Source: Hymenobacter aranciens
Lineage (GTDB): Bacteria; Bacteroidota; Bacteroidia; Cytophagales; Hymenobacteraceae
Direction: 5' to 3'
Assembly (NCBI RefSeq): GCF_030580865.1
Contig: NZ_JAUQSY010000005.1
Location: forward strand, 186,001 to 250,000
DNA: 64,000 bases
Positions 8,053 to 16,483 of this stretch are shown piece by piece. The notes under the pieces were generated by a model that searched no databases, was not told the DNA's origin, and saw only the letters and a program-made list of their open reading frames with translations. The stretch's first letter is position 1, and each line of letters begins with the position of its first letter. The translations under genes were made by a program, and so were the position numbers.

Positions 8053-9258
8053 CTACTGATTCAGCACCACCCGGAATGTGGTGCCCCGCCCAATCTCGCT
8101 CCACTTCACGAAGAGCTTGCCTTCGTGGTAGTTCTCGATGATGCGCTTGGCCAGGGCCAGGCCCAGGCCCCAGCCGCGCTTTTTGGTGGTGAAGCCAGGC
8201 TGGAAAACGGTGTCAATCCGGTTTTTGGCGATGCCCTTGCCGGTATCGGTGATGTCGATGGCGACCTGTTGGGCCGGCTCGCGGCGGCGGTACCAGGTGC
8301 GGCGCACCCGCACCCGGCGCAGGTGCAGCGTGATGGAGCCTTTGCCCTCCATCGCATCGACGGCGTTTTTGCAGATGTTTTCGATGACCCAGTCAAACAG
8401 CGGCACGTTGATGCGGGCGGGCGTATCGGTGGGCAGGTCGGTTTCGATGGTGAATTTCACCTTCTTCGACACCCGGCTTTCGAGGTAGGCAATGGCGTTG
8501 CGGGTGGTCTGGAGCAGGTTTTCGTCCTTCATGGCCGGCACCGAGCCGATATTGGAAAACCGCTCCGTGATGATTTCGAGCCGGCGAATGTCCTTACCCA
8601 GCTCCTCCACGATGGGCTCATCCTTGAAGCGCTCGGAATGGCGCAGATACTCCTGCCAGCCTACCAGGCTGCTCAGCGGCGTGCCCAGCTGGTGAGCGGT
8701 TTCCTTGGCCAGGCCCACCCACACCCGGTTTTGCTCCGAGCGCCGCGAGTAGCTGAAGGCAAAGTACGCCATCACGGCCAGGCTGGCAATGACGCCCAGA
8801 CCTACCAGCGGGTAGGTGCGGAGCTGCGAAAGCAGCTGCGAGTCTTTGTAGTAGATGTAGTTGCGGTAGCCGGCGCCCAGCTCCACAATAATGGGCGGGT
8901 GCTGTCGCTGCATGTCGGCCAGCGTCTGTTCCATCAGGGCCACCGAGTCGGCCTCCGCGATGCCGTTCGGAATGTCGATGTTCTTGATGCCCGCCACGTT
9001 CTTGCCATCGGTCAGGATGATGGGAATGGTGGTGTTGGCATTAATAATTTCCTCGAACACGAAATTGGTGTTCGAGTCAACTTCGGAGTTGATAATAAAC
9101 TCCTGGGCTTTGGCGTAGAGGCGAATCTGCTCCTGCTCCCGCTCCGACACGCGCTGCACCAGTAAGTTGGTGTATACCACCGTGGCGGCGCCCATGATGA
9201 GCGCCAGCACCGCCACGATGATTTTGATGCGGGATTTTTGGTCGTAGATGCCGAGCAT
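8053..9258 (-). CDS. sensor histidine kinase with Bacteroidetes-type AHQLGTP H-box
   Basis: This 401-aa protein has two membrane segments (about residues 12-34 and 150-171) that bracket a 115-residue extracytoplasmic sensor domain. The H-box is WVGLAKETAHQLGTPLSSL with the phospho-accepting histidine at H189. The ATPase domain shows the N-box (ENICKNAVDAM), G1 (DTGKGI) and G2 (GWGLGLALAK). There is no HAMP text I can recognise, and no response regulator is adjacent, so it is an orphan kinase here. The ATG at 9258 precedes the first membrane segment directly. Confidence 0.9.
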   Translation of the reverse strand: MLGIYDQKSRIKIIVAVLALIMGAATVVYTNLLVQRVSEREQEQIRLYAKAQEFIINSEVDSNTNFVFEEIINANTTIPIILTDGKNVAGIKNIDIPNGIAEADSVALMEQTLADMQRQHPPIIVELGAGYRNYIYYKDSQLLSQLRTYPLVGLGVIASLAVMAYFAFSYSRRSEQNRVWVGLAKETAHQLGTPLSSLVGWQEYLRHSERFKDEPIVEELGKDIRRLEIITERFSNIGSVPAMKDENLLQTTRNAIAYLESRVSKKVKFTIETDLPTDTPARINVPLFDWVIENICKNAVDAMEGKGSITLHLRRVRVRRTWYRRREPAQQVAIDITDTGKGIAKNRIDTVFQPGFTTKKRGWGLGLALAKRIIENYHEGKLFVKWSEIGRGTTFRVVLNQ

Positions 9259-9294
9259 TTAGTAATTGAAAAACTGAGGAACGTCAAATAAGGA

Positions 9295-9409
9295 AAAAAG
9301 AACGTCATGCTGAACGCAGTGAAGCATCTCGCCCATGGTAGTAATCCTGACGTTGGGAATTACTGCTGCGGGCGAGATGCTTCACTGCGTTCAGCATGAC
9401 GTTCTTTTT
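9295..9409. repeat. long palindromic repeat, family 1 copy A
   Basis: Arms 9295-9334 and 9370-9409 are perfectly complementary over 40 nt (core GTCATGCTGAACGCAGTGAA) with a 35-nt loop. It separates the divergently placed starts and stops of the kinase and dusB. The A/T-rich outer ends (AAAAAG...CTTTTT) would also make it a bidirectional terminator. Confidence 0.92.
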
Positions 9410-9421
9410 GGGCTGGTAAAA

Positions 9422-10411
9422 TTACCCCACCAGCACCGCCTCGCTGCGCGCAATCTCGTTCAGAATCTCGTACACTTCCTCGGGCGTGCCGGCTTCCACC
9501 AGCCGGGTGCGCCACATCTTGGAGCCCTCCAGGCCGCGGAAGTAATGCGCGTAGTGCCGGCGCATCTCGAAGATGCCCACTTTGGGGCCCTTCCACTCCA
9601 CGCTGCGGTCGAAGTGCATCTGGCACATGGCCACGCGCTCGTCGAGGGTGGGCGGGGCCAGCAGCTCGCCGGTGGCCACGTAGTGCTTCACTTCGCGGAA
9701 AATCCAGGGGTAGCCGATGCTGGCGCGGCCAATCATGACGCCGTCCACGCCGTAGCGGTTTTTGTACTCCAGCGCCTTCTCGGGCGAGGTAATGTCGCCG
9801 TTGCCGAAGATGGGAATGTGGATGCGTGGGTTGTTTTTGATGCTGGCAATGAGGCGCCAGTCGGCCTCGCCCTTGTAGAGCTGGGCGCGGGTGCGACCGT
9901 GCACCGTCAGGGCTTTGATGCCCACGTCCTGCAGCCGCTCGGCCACTTCTTCCACGTTTTTGGTGCCTTCGTCCCAGCCCAGGCGGGTTTTCACGGTCAC
10001 GGGCAGGTGGGTGTGCTTCACCACGGCGGCGGTCATGGCCACCATCTTGGGGATGTCCTGGAGCAAGGCGGCGCCGGCGCCACGGCAGGCCACCTGCTTC
10101 ACCGGGCAGCCGTAGTTGATGTCGATGAGGTCGGGCCCGGCCTCGGTGCTGATGGCGGCGCACTCGCCCATCGTCTCCACGTCGGAGCCGAAGAGCTGGA
10201 TGCCGATGGGCCGCTCGTAGTCGAACACATCGAGCTTCTTGCGGCTCTTGGCGGCGGCGCGGATGAGGCCTTCCGAGGAGATGAACTCGGTGTACATCAA
10301 ATCGGCCCCGTTGGCCTTGCACACGGCGCGGAAGGGCGGGTCGCTCACGTCCTCCATCGGGGCGAGCAGGAGCGGGAAATCAGGGAGTTGGATGTTGCCG
10401 ATGTGAACCAC
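9422..10411 (-). CDS. dusB: tRNA dihydrouridine synthase B
   Basis: This 329-aa flavoprotein of the Dus family reduces specific uridines in tRNA to dihydrouridine using FMN and NAD(P)H. The start of the TIM barrel is LLLAPMEDVSDPPFR, and the active-site cysteine is C102 in DINYGCPVKQV. FMN- and RNA-binding blocks (VKTRLGWD, LTVHGRTR, FGNGDI, DGVMIGRASIGYPW) are complete, and the length matches DusB. The frame starts with GTG at 10411; no in-frame ATG exists before the conserved IGNIQLP segment. Family 1 repeats lie on both sides. Confidence 0.95.
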   Translation of the reverse strand: MVHIGNIQLPDFPLLLAPMEDVSDPPFRAVCKANGADLMYTEFISSEGLIRAAAKSRKKLDVFDYERPIGIQLFGSDVETMGECAAISTEAGPDLIDINYGCPVKQVACRGAGAALLQDIPKMVAMTAAVVKHTHLPVTVKTRLGWDEGTKNVEEVAERLQDVGIKALTVHGRTRAQLYKGEADWRLIASIKNNPRIHIPIFGNGDITSPEKALEYKNRYGVDGVMIGRASIGYPWIFREVKHYVATGELLAPPTLDERVAMCQMHFDRSVEWKGPKVGIFEMRRHYAHYFRGLEGSKMWRTRLVEAGTPEEVYEILNEIARSEAVLVG

Positions 10412-10442
10412 GGGAATAGGGCTTGAGTACGGATAAATTAGA

Positions 10443-10567
10443 ACGTCATTCCGAGCGCGAAACTGTCATGCTGACGAAGGAAGCATCCTCTCACGCCAAA
10501 ACAAATTGTTCAGCTATGATAAGATGCTTCCTGCGTCAGCATGATAGTTCCGCGCTCGGAACGACGT
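10443..10567. repeat. long palindromic repeat, family 1 copy B (degenerate)
   Basis: Arms 10443-10489 and 10521-10567 (47 nt) are complementary apart from about seven mismatches and share the core GTCATGCTGACG with copies A and F. The copy lies between dusB and the CPBP gene and extends the element by an outer segment (CGAGCGCG) that the other copies lack. Confidence 0.85.
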
Positions 10568-10644
10568 GCTGCTGCCCGGGCGGCTTGCGCCGACAAGACT
10601 TAGCTTTACTGCAAAATTACGTCCTGCCCAACTAGCTTCCCCCC

Positions 10645-11616
10645 ATGAAAGGTTTCGCCCCGCGCCTGATGCACCCGCTGCTGCAAATACTGCTGGCGCT
10701 GGGCTTGGCTATTGGTGGGCTGTGCCTGGCCACGGTGCTGGCGCTGCTGCTGGCCTCGCAGCTCTACGGCCTCTCGCTCGCCGCCGTGCTGCAGCTCAGC
10801 GCCCAGCCCGGGGCGCAGCCCCACACTTGGGGCGCCCTGATGCTGCTGCAAGGCGCGTCGCTGCTGGGTGCGGGCGCAGGTGTGGCCTTGATGCCCGCCA
10901 TCGTAGGGCTGCCGTGGCGCGCGTATTTCGCGCCGCGCCGGTTGGGCAGCGCCGGCTGGCTGCTGGGCGCGGCGGCGCTGGTTATCGTCATTTTGCCCTT
11001 CATGTCGATGCTCATTGCCTGGAATGCGCAGGCGCACTTCCCGGCTTTCGTGCACGATTTTGAGCTGTGGGCCAAAGACAAAGAGGACCAGGCCGCCGTG
11101 CTCACCAAGTTTCTGACGCAGCTAAACAGCACTGGCCGCCTGCTGGTGGGCCTGGTGGTTATTGCCGTGGTGCCCGCCGTGGCCGAGGAGCTGGTATTTC
11201 GTGGCGTTATCCAGCAGAACCTGGTGCGCTGGTTTAATTCGCGGCACCTAGGCGTGTGGCTGGCGGCGGCCTTGTTCAGCGCTATTCACATGCAGTTCTT
11301 TGGGTTTGTGCCGCGCTTCGTGCTGGGTTTGGTGCTGGGCTACCTATACGAATGGAGCGGTAACCTGCTGGTGCCCATCGCGGCGCACTTCACCCAGAAT
11401 GCCCTGCAGCTCCTGCTGCTCTTCCTGGCCCAGCGCGGCTACTTCGGCGCCGCCTTCGACCCCGATGCCAACGAGGCGCTGCCCTGGCCCGTGGTGCTGC
11501 TGTCGGCGCTGCTCACGGCCGGGCTGCTCTACTTCCTGCGGCAGCGCATGGCCGCGCCCACCAGCGTCACGCTGAGCCACGACGGCGTCAGCACCGCTGC
11601 CGCCAACGAGGTCTAA
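10645..11616 (+). CDS. CPBP-family intramembrane glutamic endopeptidase
   Basis: This 323-aa membrane protein of the CPBP/CAAX (Abi) protease family carries EE181-182 and R186 in AVAEELVFRGVI, H215 in FSAIHMQF, and H248/N252 in IAAHFTQN, the three family motifs. It has about eight hydrophobic segments. The family includes prenyl-protein and bacteriocin-processing proteases; the substrate here is unknown. It is followed by cdsA after 28 bp, an arrangement expected of an operon. The ATG at 10645 is preceded by a C-rich stretch with no Shine-Dalgarno sequence. Confidence 0.9.
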   Translation: MKGFAPRLMHPLLQILLALGLAIGGLCLATVLALLLASQLYGLSLAAVLQLSAQPGAQPHTWGALMLLQGASLLGAGAGVALMPAIVGLPWRAYFAPRRLGSAGWLLGAAALVIVILPFMSMLIAWNAQAHFPAFVHDFELWAKDKEDQAAVLTKFLTQLNSTGRLLVGLVVIAVVPAVAEELVFRGVIQQNLVRWFNSRHLGVWLAAALFSAIHMQFFGFVPRFVLGLVLGYLYEWSGNLLVPIAAHFTQNALQLLLLFLAQRGYFGAAFDPDANEALPWPVVLLSALLTAGLLYFLRQRMAAPTSVTLSHDGVSTAAANEV

Positions 11617-11644
11617 ATCTTTCCGCTTTCAACATCCCGTTCTT

Positions 11645-12604
11645 TTGACTCCCGACCAAACTCCCGCTCCCGCCGAAACCCCCAAGCCCGGCCCCAGCAA
11701 CCTGCAGCTGCGCACCATCTACGGCCTGCTGGGCGCGGCCCTGCTGGTGGGCAGCGTCTGGTTCAGCCCCTGGACGTTCGGGCTGTTCTTCGCCTTCGTG
11801 CAGGCCGTGATGCTGTGGGAGTTTTACCGCATGATGCGGGCGGGCGGGTACGCGCCGGCAGTAGGAATTGGGCTGGTCATAAGTCTGCTTATGTTTGGAG
11901 CTACTCTGTATGTATCGAACTACATAATGGGTAGCAAAGGCATCTTGGCAGAGCCAACTCAACATGAAGGAGTAGGCGAGCTTATTACAATATCTTTCTG
12001 GCGCTCGCAAAGCTGGACTACTTTCTTCGCAATTCCAGGAGGACTGTTGCTAATCACAACCGTATTGATTGTGATTAGAGAGATGTTTTTCTGGCCCAAT
12101 CACAGTCAGCCCTTTGCCAATGTAGCTGCTACTTTGACCGGGCTATTATACATCAGCCTGCCAATGACGGCGCTGATAATGCTGGCATTCATGCCATACG
12201 GCTACGACTACCGCCGCGTCATCGTCCTGCTCTTCCTTATCTGGTCGTCCGACATCGGCGCCTATGCCGCCGGCAAAACCTTCGGCAAGCACAAGCTGGC
12301 CCCCAAAATCTCGCCCGGCAAAACCTGGGAGGGCTTTGCCGGCGGCGTGGTGCTCACACTGGTCATGGGCTGGGCCCTGGGCTACCTCATCCCCGAACTG
12401 CCGCTGGCGCACCGGCTGGTGGCGGCGGGCGTGGTGGCCGTGTTCGGCCCGCTCGGCGATTTGGCCGAGTCGATGCTCAAGCGCAGCGTGGGCATGAAGG
12501 ACTCGGGCAGCATCATGCCCGGCCACGGCGGGCTGCTCGATAGGTTCGACGCGTTTCTGCTGGTGCTGCCGGTGCTGGTGCTGCTGCGGCTACTGGTAGG
12601 GTAG
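11645..12604 (+). CDS. cdsA: phosphatidate cytidylyltransferase (CDP-diglyceride synthase)
   Basis: This 319-aa inner-membrane enzyme makes CDP-diacylglycerol from CTP and phosphatidate, the entry to phospholipid synthesis. The CDS signature is complete at residues 276-302 (SMLKRSVGMKDSGS then PGHGGLLDRFD), and an upstream KISPGKTWEG block agrees. The frame opens with TTG at 11645; no ATG lies before the first membrane segment, so TTG is the likely start. The stretch 11860-12190 is visibly richer in A and T than the rest of the gene. It follows the CPBP gene closely, and its pathway partner psd lies two genes downstream beyond gdhA. Confidence 0.93.
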   Translation: MTPDQTPAPAETPKPGPSNLQLRTIYGLLGAALLVGSVWFSPWTFGLFFAFVQAVMLWEFYRMMRAGGYAPAVGIGLVISLLMFGATLYVSNYIMGSKGILAEPTQHEGVGELITISFWRSQSWTTFFAIPGGLLLITTVLIVIREMFFWPNHSQPFANVAATLTGLLYISLPMTALIMLAFMPYGYDYRRVIVLLFLIWSSDIGAYAAGKTFGKHKLAPKISPGKTWEGFAGGVVLTLVMGWALGYLIPELPLAHRLVAAGVVAVFGPLGDLAESMLKRSVGMKDSGSIMPGHGGLLDRFDAFLLVLPVLVLLRLLVG

Positions 12605-12610
12605 CCCGAG

Positions 12611-12709
12611 TACCGCGAAACTCTGTTTCCGCGACGAGCGCAGCGAGTTCCAAGCGTTAGCAAACGTTAGAACTCGCTGCGCTCGTCGCGGAAACAGAGT
12701 TTCGTGGTA
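12611..12709. repeat. long palindromic repeat, family 2
   Basis: Arms 12611-12650 and 12670-12709 (40 nt, one mismatch) contain CGCGACGAGCGCAGCGAG and enclose a 19-nt loop with its own inverted CGTTAG/CTAACG-like pair. The element follows the cdsA stop by 6 bp and precedes the gdhA promoter. Confidence 0.9.
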
Positions 12710-12732
12710 CTGGTTCAACAAAACAAAAAACT

Positions 12733-12740
12733 TACCTTTG
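12733..12740 (+). promoter_or_regulatory. gdhA -7 promoter box
   Basis: TACCTTTG matches the Bacteroidetes -7 consensus TAnnTTTG and lies 52 nt before the gdhA start. No clear TTG -33 box is seen at the normal spacing. Confidence 0.6.
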
Positions 12741-12791
12741 CGGCCTTATTTCCGTACCCATTTCCCACCCAACACATTCCCATTTTCCAGC

Positions 12792-14081
12792 ATGGCAGCC
12801 CACACAGTGTATAAAGAGCCCGCTCCCAAGGTAGACCGCGAAAATCCGCTTGAGTCGATGATGTCGCGTTTCAACATTGCCGCCGAGATTCTTGGCCTCG
12901 ATGAGGAAACGTATAACGTGCTGAAAGCTGCTGACAAGCAGGTTATTGTCCATATCCCCGTGACGATGGACAACGGCAAAGTGCGCGTGTTCGAAGGCTA
13001 CCGCGTCATTCACAGCACCGTGCTGGGCCCGAGCAAGGGCGGCATCCGCTACGACAAGAACGTGCACCTCGACGAGGTGAAGGCCCTGGCGGCCTGGATG
13101 ACCTGGAAATGCGCCGTAGTCGACCTGCCCTACGGCGGTGCCAAGGGCGGAATCATCTGCGAGCCCACTACCATGAGCGCCGGCGAAATCGAACGCCTCA
13201 CCCGTGGCTATACGCTGGCTATGAAGGACGTATTTGGTCCCGACCGCGACATCCCGGCCCCCGACATGGGCACCGGCCCCCGCGAAATGGCCTGGCTGAT
13301 GGACGAATTCTCGAAAACCGTGGGTGCCACCTCGCCGGCCGTCGTAACCGGCAAGCCGCTGGTAATGGGCGGCTCGCTGGGCCGTACCGAGGCCACCGGC
13401 CGTGGCGTGATGGTATCGACGCTGGCTGCGCTCAAAAAGCTCGGCCTCGACCCCATGCAGGTGTCGGCCGCCGTGCAGGGCTTCGGCAACGTGGGCTCCT
13501 GGGCTGCTAAGCTGCTGAGCGAGCAAGGCGTGAAAATCAAGGCAATATCCGACGTGAGCGGCGCTTACTGGAACGCCGACGGCATCAACATTGACGAAGC
13601 CATTTCCTACAAAAACGCCCACAACGGCCGCCTCGACGGCTACACCGGCGCCGTGCTGATGGAAAACGCCGACGACCTGCTCACCACCGACGTGGACGTG
13701 CTGGTGCCCGCCGCCGTGGAAGACGTCATCACTGAGCACAACGCGCACGATATCAAAGCCAAGCTCATCGTGGAAGGCGCCAACGGCCCGACTTCGGCCT
13801 CGGCCGACCCGATTATCAATGAGAAAGGCATTATGGTGGTGCCCGACATTCTGGCCAACTCGGGCGGCGTGACGGTGAGCTACTTCGAGTGGGTGCAGAA
13901 CCGCCAGGGCTTCAAGTGGACTGAGGAAATGGTGACCGAGCGCGCCGACCGCATCATGAGCGACGCGTTCGAGAAAGTGTACCAGACCAGCCAGAAATAC
14001 AAAATCCCGATGCGCATCGCCGCCTACGTGGTGAGCATCGACAAAGTGGCCCAAACGTACAAATTCCGCGGCGGCTTCTAA
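12792..14081 (+). CDS. gdhA: glutamate dehydrogenase (Glu/Leu/Phe/Val family)
   Basis: This 429-aa dehydrogenase interconverts glutamate and 2-oxoglutarate plus ammonia with NAD(P). The substrate-binding and catalytic lysines lie in the text VLGPSKGGIRYD and DLPYGGAKGGI, and the Rossmann motif is VQGFGNVGSW. The length and the C-terminal RIAAYVVSIDKVAQTYKFRG block fit the hexameric small-subunit class. The open frame begins at 12738, but the ATG at 12792 is chosen: it follows the promoter and removes a non-conserved leader. The gene sits between cdsA and psd and is flanked by inverted repeats on both sides. Confidence 0.95.
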   Translation: MAAHTVYKEPAPKVDRENPLESMMSRFNIAAEILGLDEETYNVLKAADKQVIVHIPVTMDNGKVRVFEGYRVIHSTVLGPSKGGIRYDKNVHLDEVKALAAWMTWKCAVVDLPYGGAKGGIICEPTTMSAGEIERLTRGYTLAMKDVFGPDRDIPAPDMGTGPREMAWLMDEFSKTVGATSPAVVTGKPLVMGGSLGRTEATGRGVMVSTLAALKKLGLDPMQVSAAVQGFGNVGSWAAKLLSEQGVKIKAISDVSGAYWNADGINIDEAISYKNAHNGRLDGYTGAVLMENADDLLTTDVDVLVPAAVEDVITEHNAHDIKAKLIVEGANGPTSASADPIINEKGIMVVPDILANSGGVTVSYFEWVQNRQGFKWTEEMVTERADRIMSDAFEKVYQTSQKYKIPMRIAAYVVSIDKVAQTYKFRGGF

Positions 14082-14352
14082 AATCACTGATTTTCGCTGA
14101 TTAACCGTGGTTTCGCTGATTATAGCCGGCACGGTGTTAGTAAGCAGTGAATGCTGAAAACTTGACTTGGTGTTGATATTGCTTGGTCAGTTGTTATTTT
14201 GTTCCGTAGAAAGGCACGGGCCGTTCGGCCTGTGCCTTTTACTTTTTCTGACCGTAATTTGCCTTGGCTTGCATCCCTGCGGCCATCTGTTGCGCCGACT
14301 AACCGGGCTGGAATCAGCGAAATCACGGTTAATTAGCGAAAATCAGTGATTT
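14081..14352. mobile_element. MITE-like 272-bp unit with 41-bp terminal inverted repeats
   Basis: The arms 14081-14121 and 14312-14352 are complementary over 41 nt with two mismatches (AATCACTGATTTTCGCT... and its complement). The left arm starts on the last base of the gdhA stop codon, and the right arm ends one base before the psd ATG. The arms contain an internal TTTCGCTGATT direct repeat. No transposase and no convincing ORF lie inside. No target duplication was recognised, so the mobile nature is inference. Confidence 0.65.
14210..14247 (+). terminator. rho-independent terminator after gdhA
   Basis: AAAGGCACGGGCCG pairs with CGGCCTGTGCCTTT around a short loop and is followed by T-rich sequence (ACTTTTTC). 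It lies inside the MITE-like unit and ends gdhA transcription. Confidence 0.8.
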
Positions 14353-15015
14353 ATGAAGATTCACAAAGAAGGACGACGCATTCTGTTCGTTACGCTGCTG
14401 GTGCTGATTGCGCTCAACCTGGCACTGTATTACTGGAACAAGGGCAACGACATCGTCAACTACCTGATAACGGGTGCTACGGTCATCATTTTCCTGCTGA
14501 TACTGCAGTTTTTCCGCAGTCCGTTCCGGCATATGTTCACCCACGAAGACCTGCTGCTGGCTCCGGCCGATGGCAAAGTAGTAGTGATTGAAAAAGTACA
14601 CGAGCCCGAGTATTTCGACGATGAGCGGATGCAAATCAGCATCTTCATGTCGCCCATCAACGTGCACGTGACGCGCAACCCGATTTCGGGCATTGTGAAA
14701 TACTTCAAATATCACCCCGGCAACTACCTCGTGGCCTGGCACCCCAAAAGCAGCACGCTCAACGAGCGCACTACGGTGGTGGTAGAGTCGGATGCCGGCC
14801 CGCTGGTGCTCTTCCGGCAGATTGCCGGGGCCATGGCCCGTCGTATTGTGTGGTATGTAAATGAAGGCGACGAAGTGACCCAGGGCGAAGAGTTTGGCTT
14901 CATCAAGTTCGGCTCACGCGTCGATTTGTTTGTGCCGCTCGATACCGTGGTGAAAGTGGAAATGGGCCAGAAAGTGAAGGGCGGCGAAACCGTTATTTGC
15001 CAGCTGAAAGTCTGA
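14353..15015 (+). CDS. psd: phosphatidylserine decarboxylase, short (Psd-A) type
   Basis: This 220-aa pro-enzyme of the archaeal-type PSD family has two N-terminal membrane segments (residues about 9-25 and 37-52). The self-cleavage site is G187-S188 in FGFIKFGSRVDLF, which creates the pyruvoyl group on the small alpha chain. Conserved ADGKVV, SPINVHVTRNP and ERTTVVVE blocks are present. It converts phosphatidylserine to phosphatidylethanolamine in the inner membrane. The gene begins one base after the MITE-like arm, and a terminator follows at 15046. Confidence 0.93.
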   Translation: MKIHKEGRRILFVTLLVLIALNLALYYWNKGNDIVNYLITGATVIIFLLILQFFRSPFRHMFTHEDLLLAPADGKVVVIEKVHEPEYFDDERMQISIFMSPINVHVTRNPISGIVKYFKYHPGNYLVAWHPKSSTLNERTTVVVESDAGPLVLFRQIAGAMARRIVWYVNEGDEVTQGEEFGFIKFGSRVDLFVPLDTVVKVEMGQKVKGGETVICQLKV

Positions 15016-15045
15016 ACCACGGATTTTGTGAACGATTGAGAATTA

Positions 15046-15077
15046 AAAAGGCCACCCATTCGGGTGGCCTTTGTTTT
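15046..15077 (+). terminator. terminator after psd
   Basis: GGCCACCC and GGGTGGCC form a perfect 8-bp stem with a 4-nt loop, flanked by AAAAA and TTTGTTTTT. It can serve psd and, less well, the convergent gene. Confidence 0.9.
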
Positions 15078-15143
15078 TCCCTCATGCTACTGGAGTGGTT
15101 CACTAAATTTGTGGAATTCGGAAAATCCGGTGGCACTCGTAAT

Positions 15144-16319
15144 TCATACCAGTAGGTGCGGCACGAACTCTGACAGGTTGGTAATCAGGCTGGCGTCGCG
15201 GCGAAAGCCGATGGCGCAGGCCTCGCCCGCCCAGAACACGCCAGCCTGGTAGCGGCGGCCCTGTGCGTCGGTGGGCAACTCGGCCCAGCGCTGGTAGAGC
15301 TGGGGTTGCTGGTCAAACTCGCCGGGAATTTCTGTAGCGGTGCGGCCATCGGGATGAATTTCGGCTACGTTCTGGCCTTCGCGGCCCAGCACCGGCTTGC
15401 GCACCTGGTGGCCGGGCAAGGGGTGCAGGCTGGCCTCCAGCAGCAGCGGGTGATGGGGAAATACCTGCCAGAGGTGCGCCAGCAGGCCCTTGCTCTGGAA
15501 CAGCAGGCTGTAGGCCGGGTTGGCAATGACAACGTCGCGGGTGAGCAGCAGGTGACTGAGGTCGGCGGTGAGGTCGGGCTCTTCTTCGGCCAGAATCTCC
15601 CAGGGAACCAGCTTAAACAGGAAGTCGAATTTTTGCCACTGTTCGGGGCCGGTTGCTGCCCACACGCCCCGGTCTTCGCCCTGCATTGCTACGCGCATGT
15701 CATCGGCGGGGCAGATGTGCACCTGGCTGAAGCCCGCCGTGCGGGCCGCCTCGGCCAGCACGGCGCAGTTGGCCTCGTCCTCGGCACTGTCGGGCAGGTA
15801 AATCAGCAGCAGGCTGGGCTGGCGGTCGTTGTTGAGGCCACGCCAATGGCGAAACTGGTCTTCCAGGCACTCAAACAGCCCGTTGGCCTGGCGGCCTTCG
15901 GCCGACTGGCCGGCGGCTACCAGGCTGGCCCACTGCACCACGGCGGTTTCGGGCAGGCTGGTGGCAGTGTCGGCGTTGAATTCCAGAAGCTTGGGGCCTT
16001 CGGCCGTTAGGGCCAGGTCGAACCGGCCGTAGAGGTGCCAGTGCCGCTCGTCGTTCCAGGAGTGCCGCACGGCCTCCCACAAGTTGGTCGGAATGGCCAG
16101 CTGCCGGAGCAAATCGTCCGGAATCGGGTCGGGAATGGCCTGCACCAGCATGTCGTACAAGGTATCGGCCGCCTGCAGCAGCGTTTCGGCCTCGGCCTCG
16201 GCGAGTTGCACGGCTTCGCGGGCCACATAGTTCTGACAGGCGTCTTCCATTGTCCACTCCCAGCCCAGCGCCTGCACGGCGGGGAGTACGTCGCCGGTTA
16301 GTGGCAGGAGGTTTATCAT
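15144..16319 (-). CDS. glutathionylspermidine synthase-like ATP-grasp protein (YgiC/YjfC family)
   Basis: This 391-aa protein matches the synthetase half of glutathionylspermidine synthase. Substrate and ATP-grasp blocks include YGRFDLALTAEGPKLLEFNAD, LPETAVVQW, QSKGLLAHLW and RKPVLGREGQNV. It lacks the amidase domain, as do the YgiC and YjfC proteins whose substrates are unknown. A peptide-amine ligation with ATP is the family reaction. It is followed on the same strand only by the psd terminator region, and the upstream gene is the YgiB-like lipoprotein, separated by a family 1 repeat. Confidence 0.9.
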   Translation of the reverse strand: MINLLPLTGDVLPAVQALGWEWTMEDACQNYVAREAVQLAEAEAETLLQAADTLYDMLVQAIPDPIPDDLLRQLAIPTNLWEAVRHSWNDERHWHLYGRFDLALTAEGPKLLEFNADTATSLPETAVVQWASLVAAGQSAEGRQANGLFECLEDQFRHWRGLNNDRQPSLLLIYLPDSAEDEANCAVLAEAARTAGFSQVHICPADDMRVAMQGEDRGVWAATGPEQWQKFDFLFKLVPWEILAEEEPDLTADLSHLLLTRDVVIANPAYSLLFQSKGLLAHLWQVFPHHPLLLEASLHPLPGHQVRKPVLGREGQNVAEIHPDGRTATEIPGEFDQQPQLYQRWAELPTDAQGRRYQAGVFWAGEACAIGFRRDASLITNLSEFVPHLLV

Positions 16320-16356
16320 AATCTGGTGTTTAAGGCGTTGGAAACGAGAGTAGGTG

Positions 16357-16479
16357 CAACTACAGAACGTTCTGCTGAACGTAGTGAAGCATCTCGCGAG
16401 GAGCTAGTAAACCTAATCGAAGGGAATTACTACTGCACGCGAGATGCTTCGCTGCGCTTTGCATGACGTTCTGTAGTTG
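16357..16479. repeat. long palindromic repeat, family 1 copy D
   Basis: Arms 16357-16398 and 16438-16479 (42 nt) pair with a few mismatches. The core GAACGTAGTGAAGCATCTCGCG and the loop text GGGAATTACTACTGC are shared with copy A. It lies between the YgiB-like and YgiC-like genes, within the presumed operon. Confidence 0.88.
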
Positions 16480-16483
16480 GCGT

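Noticed and set aside
7835-8059. A 74-aa ORF across the GAAAAGTATT repeats
   Set aside because: Its translation is the repeat read in frame (KSIRP, KSIGR), with no start signal.
14167-14349. A 60-aa ORF inside the MITE-like unit
   Set aside because: It overlaps the terminator and the right inverted arm; no start signal or family was seen.
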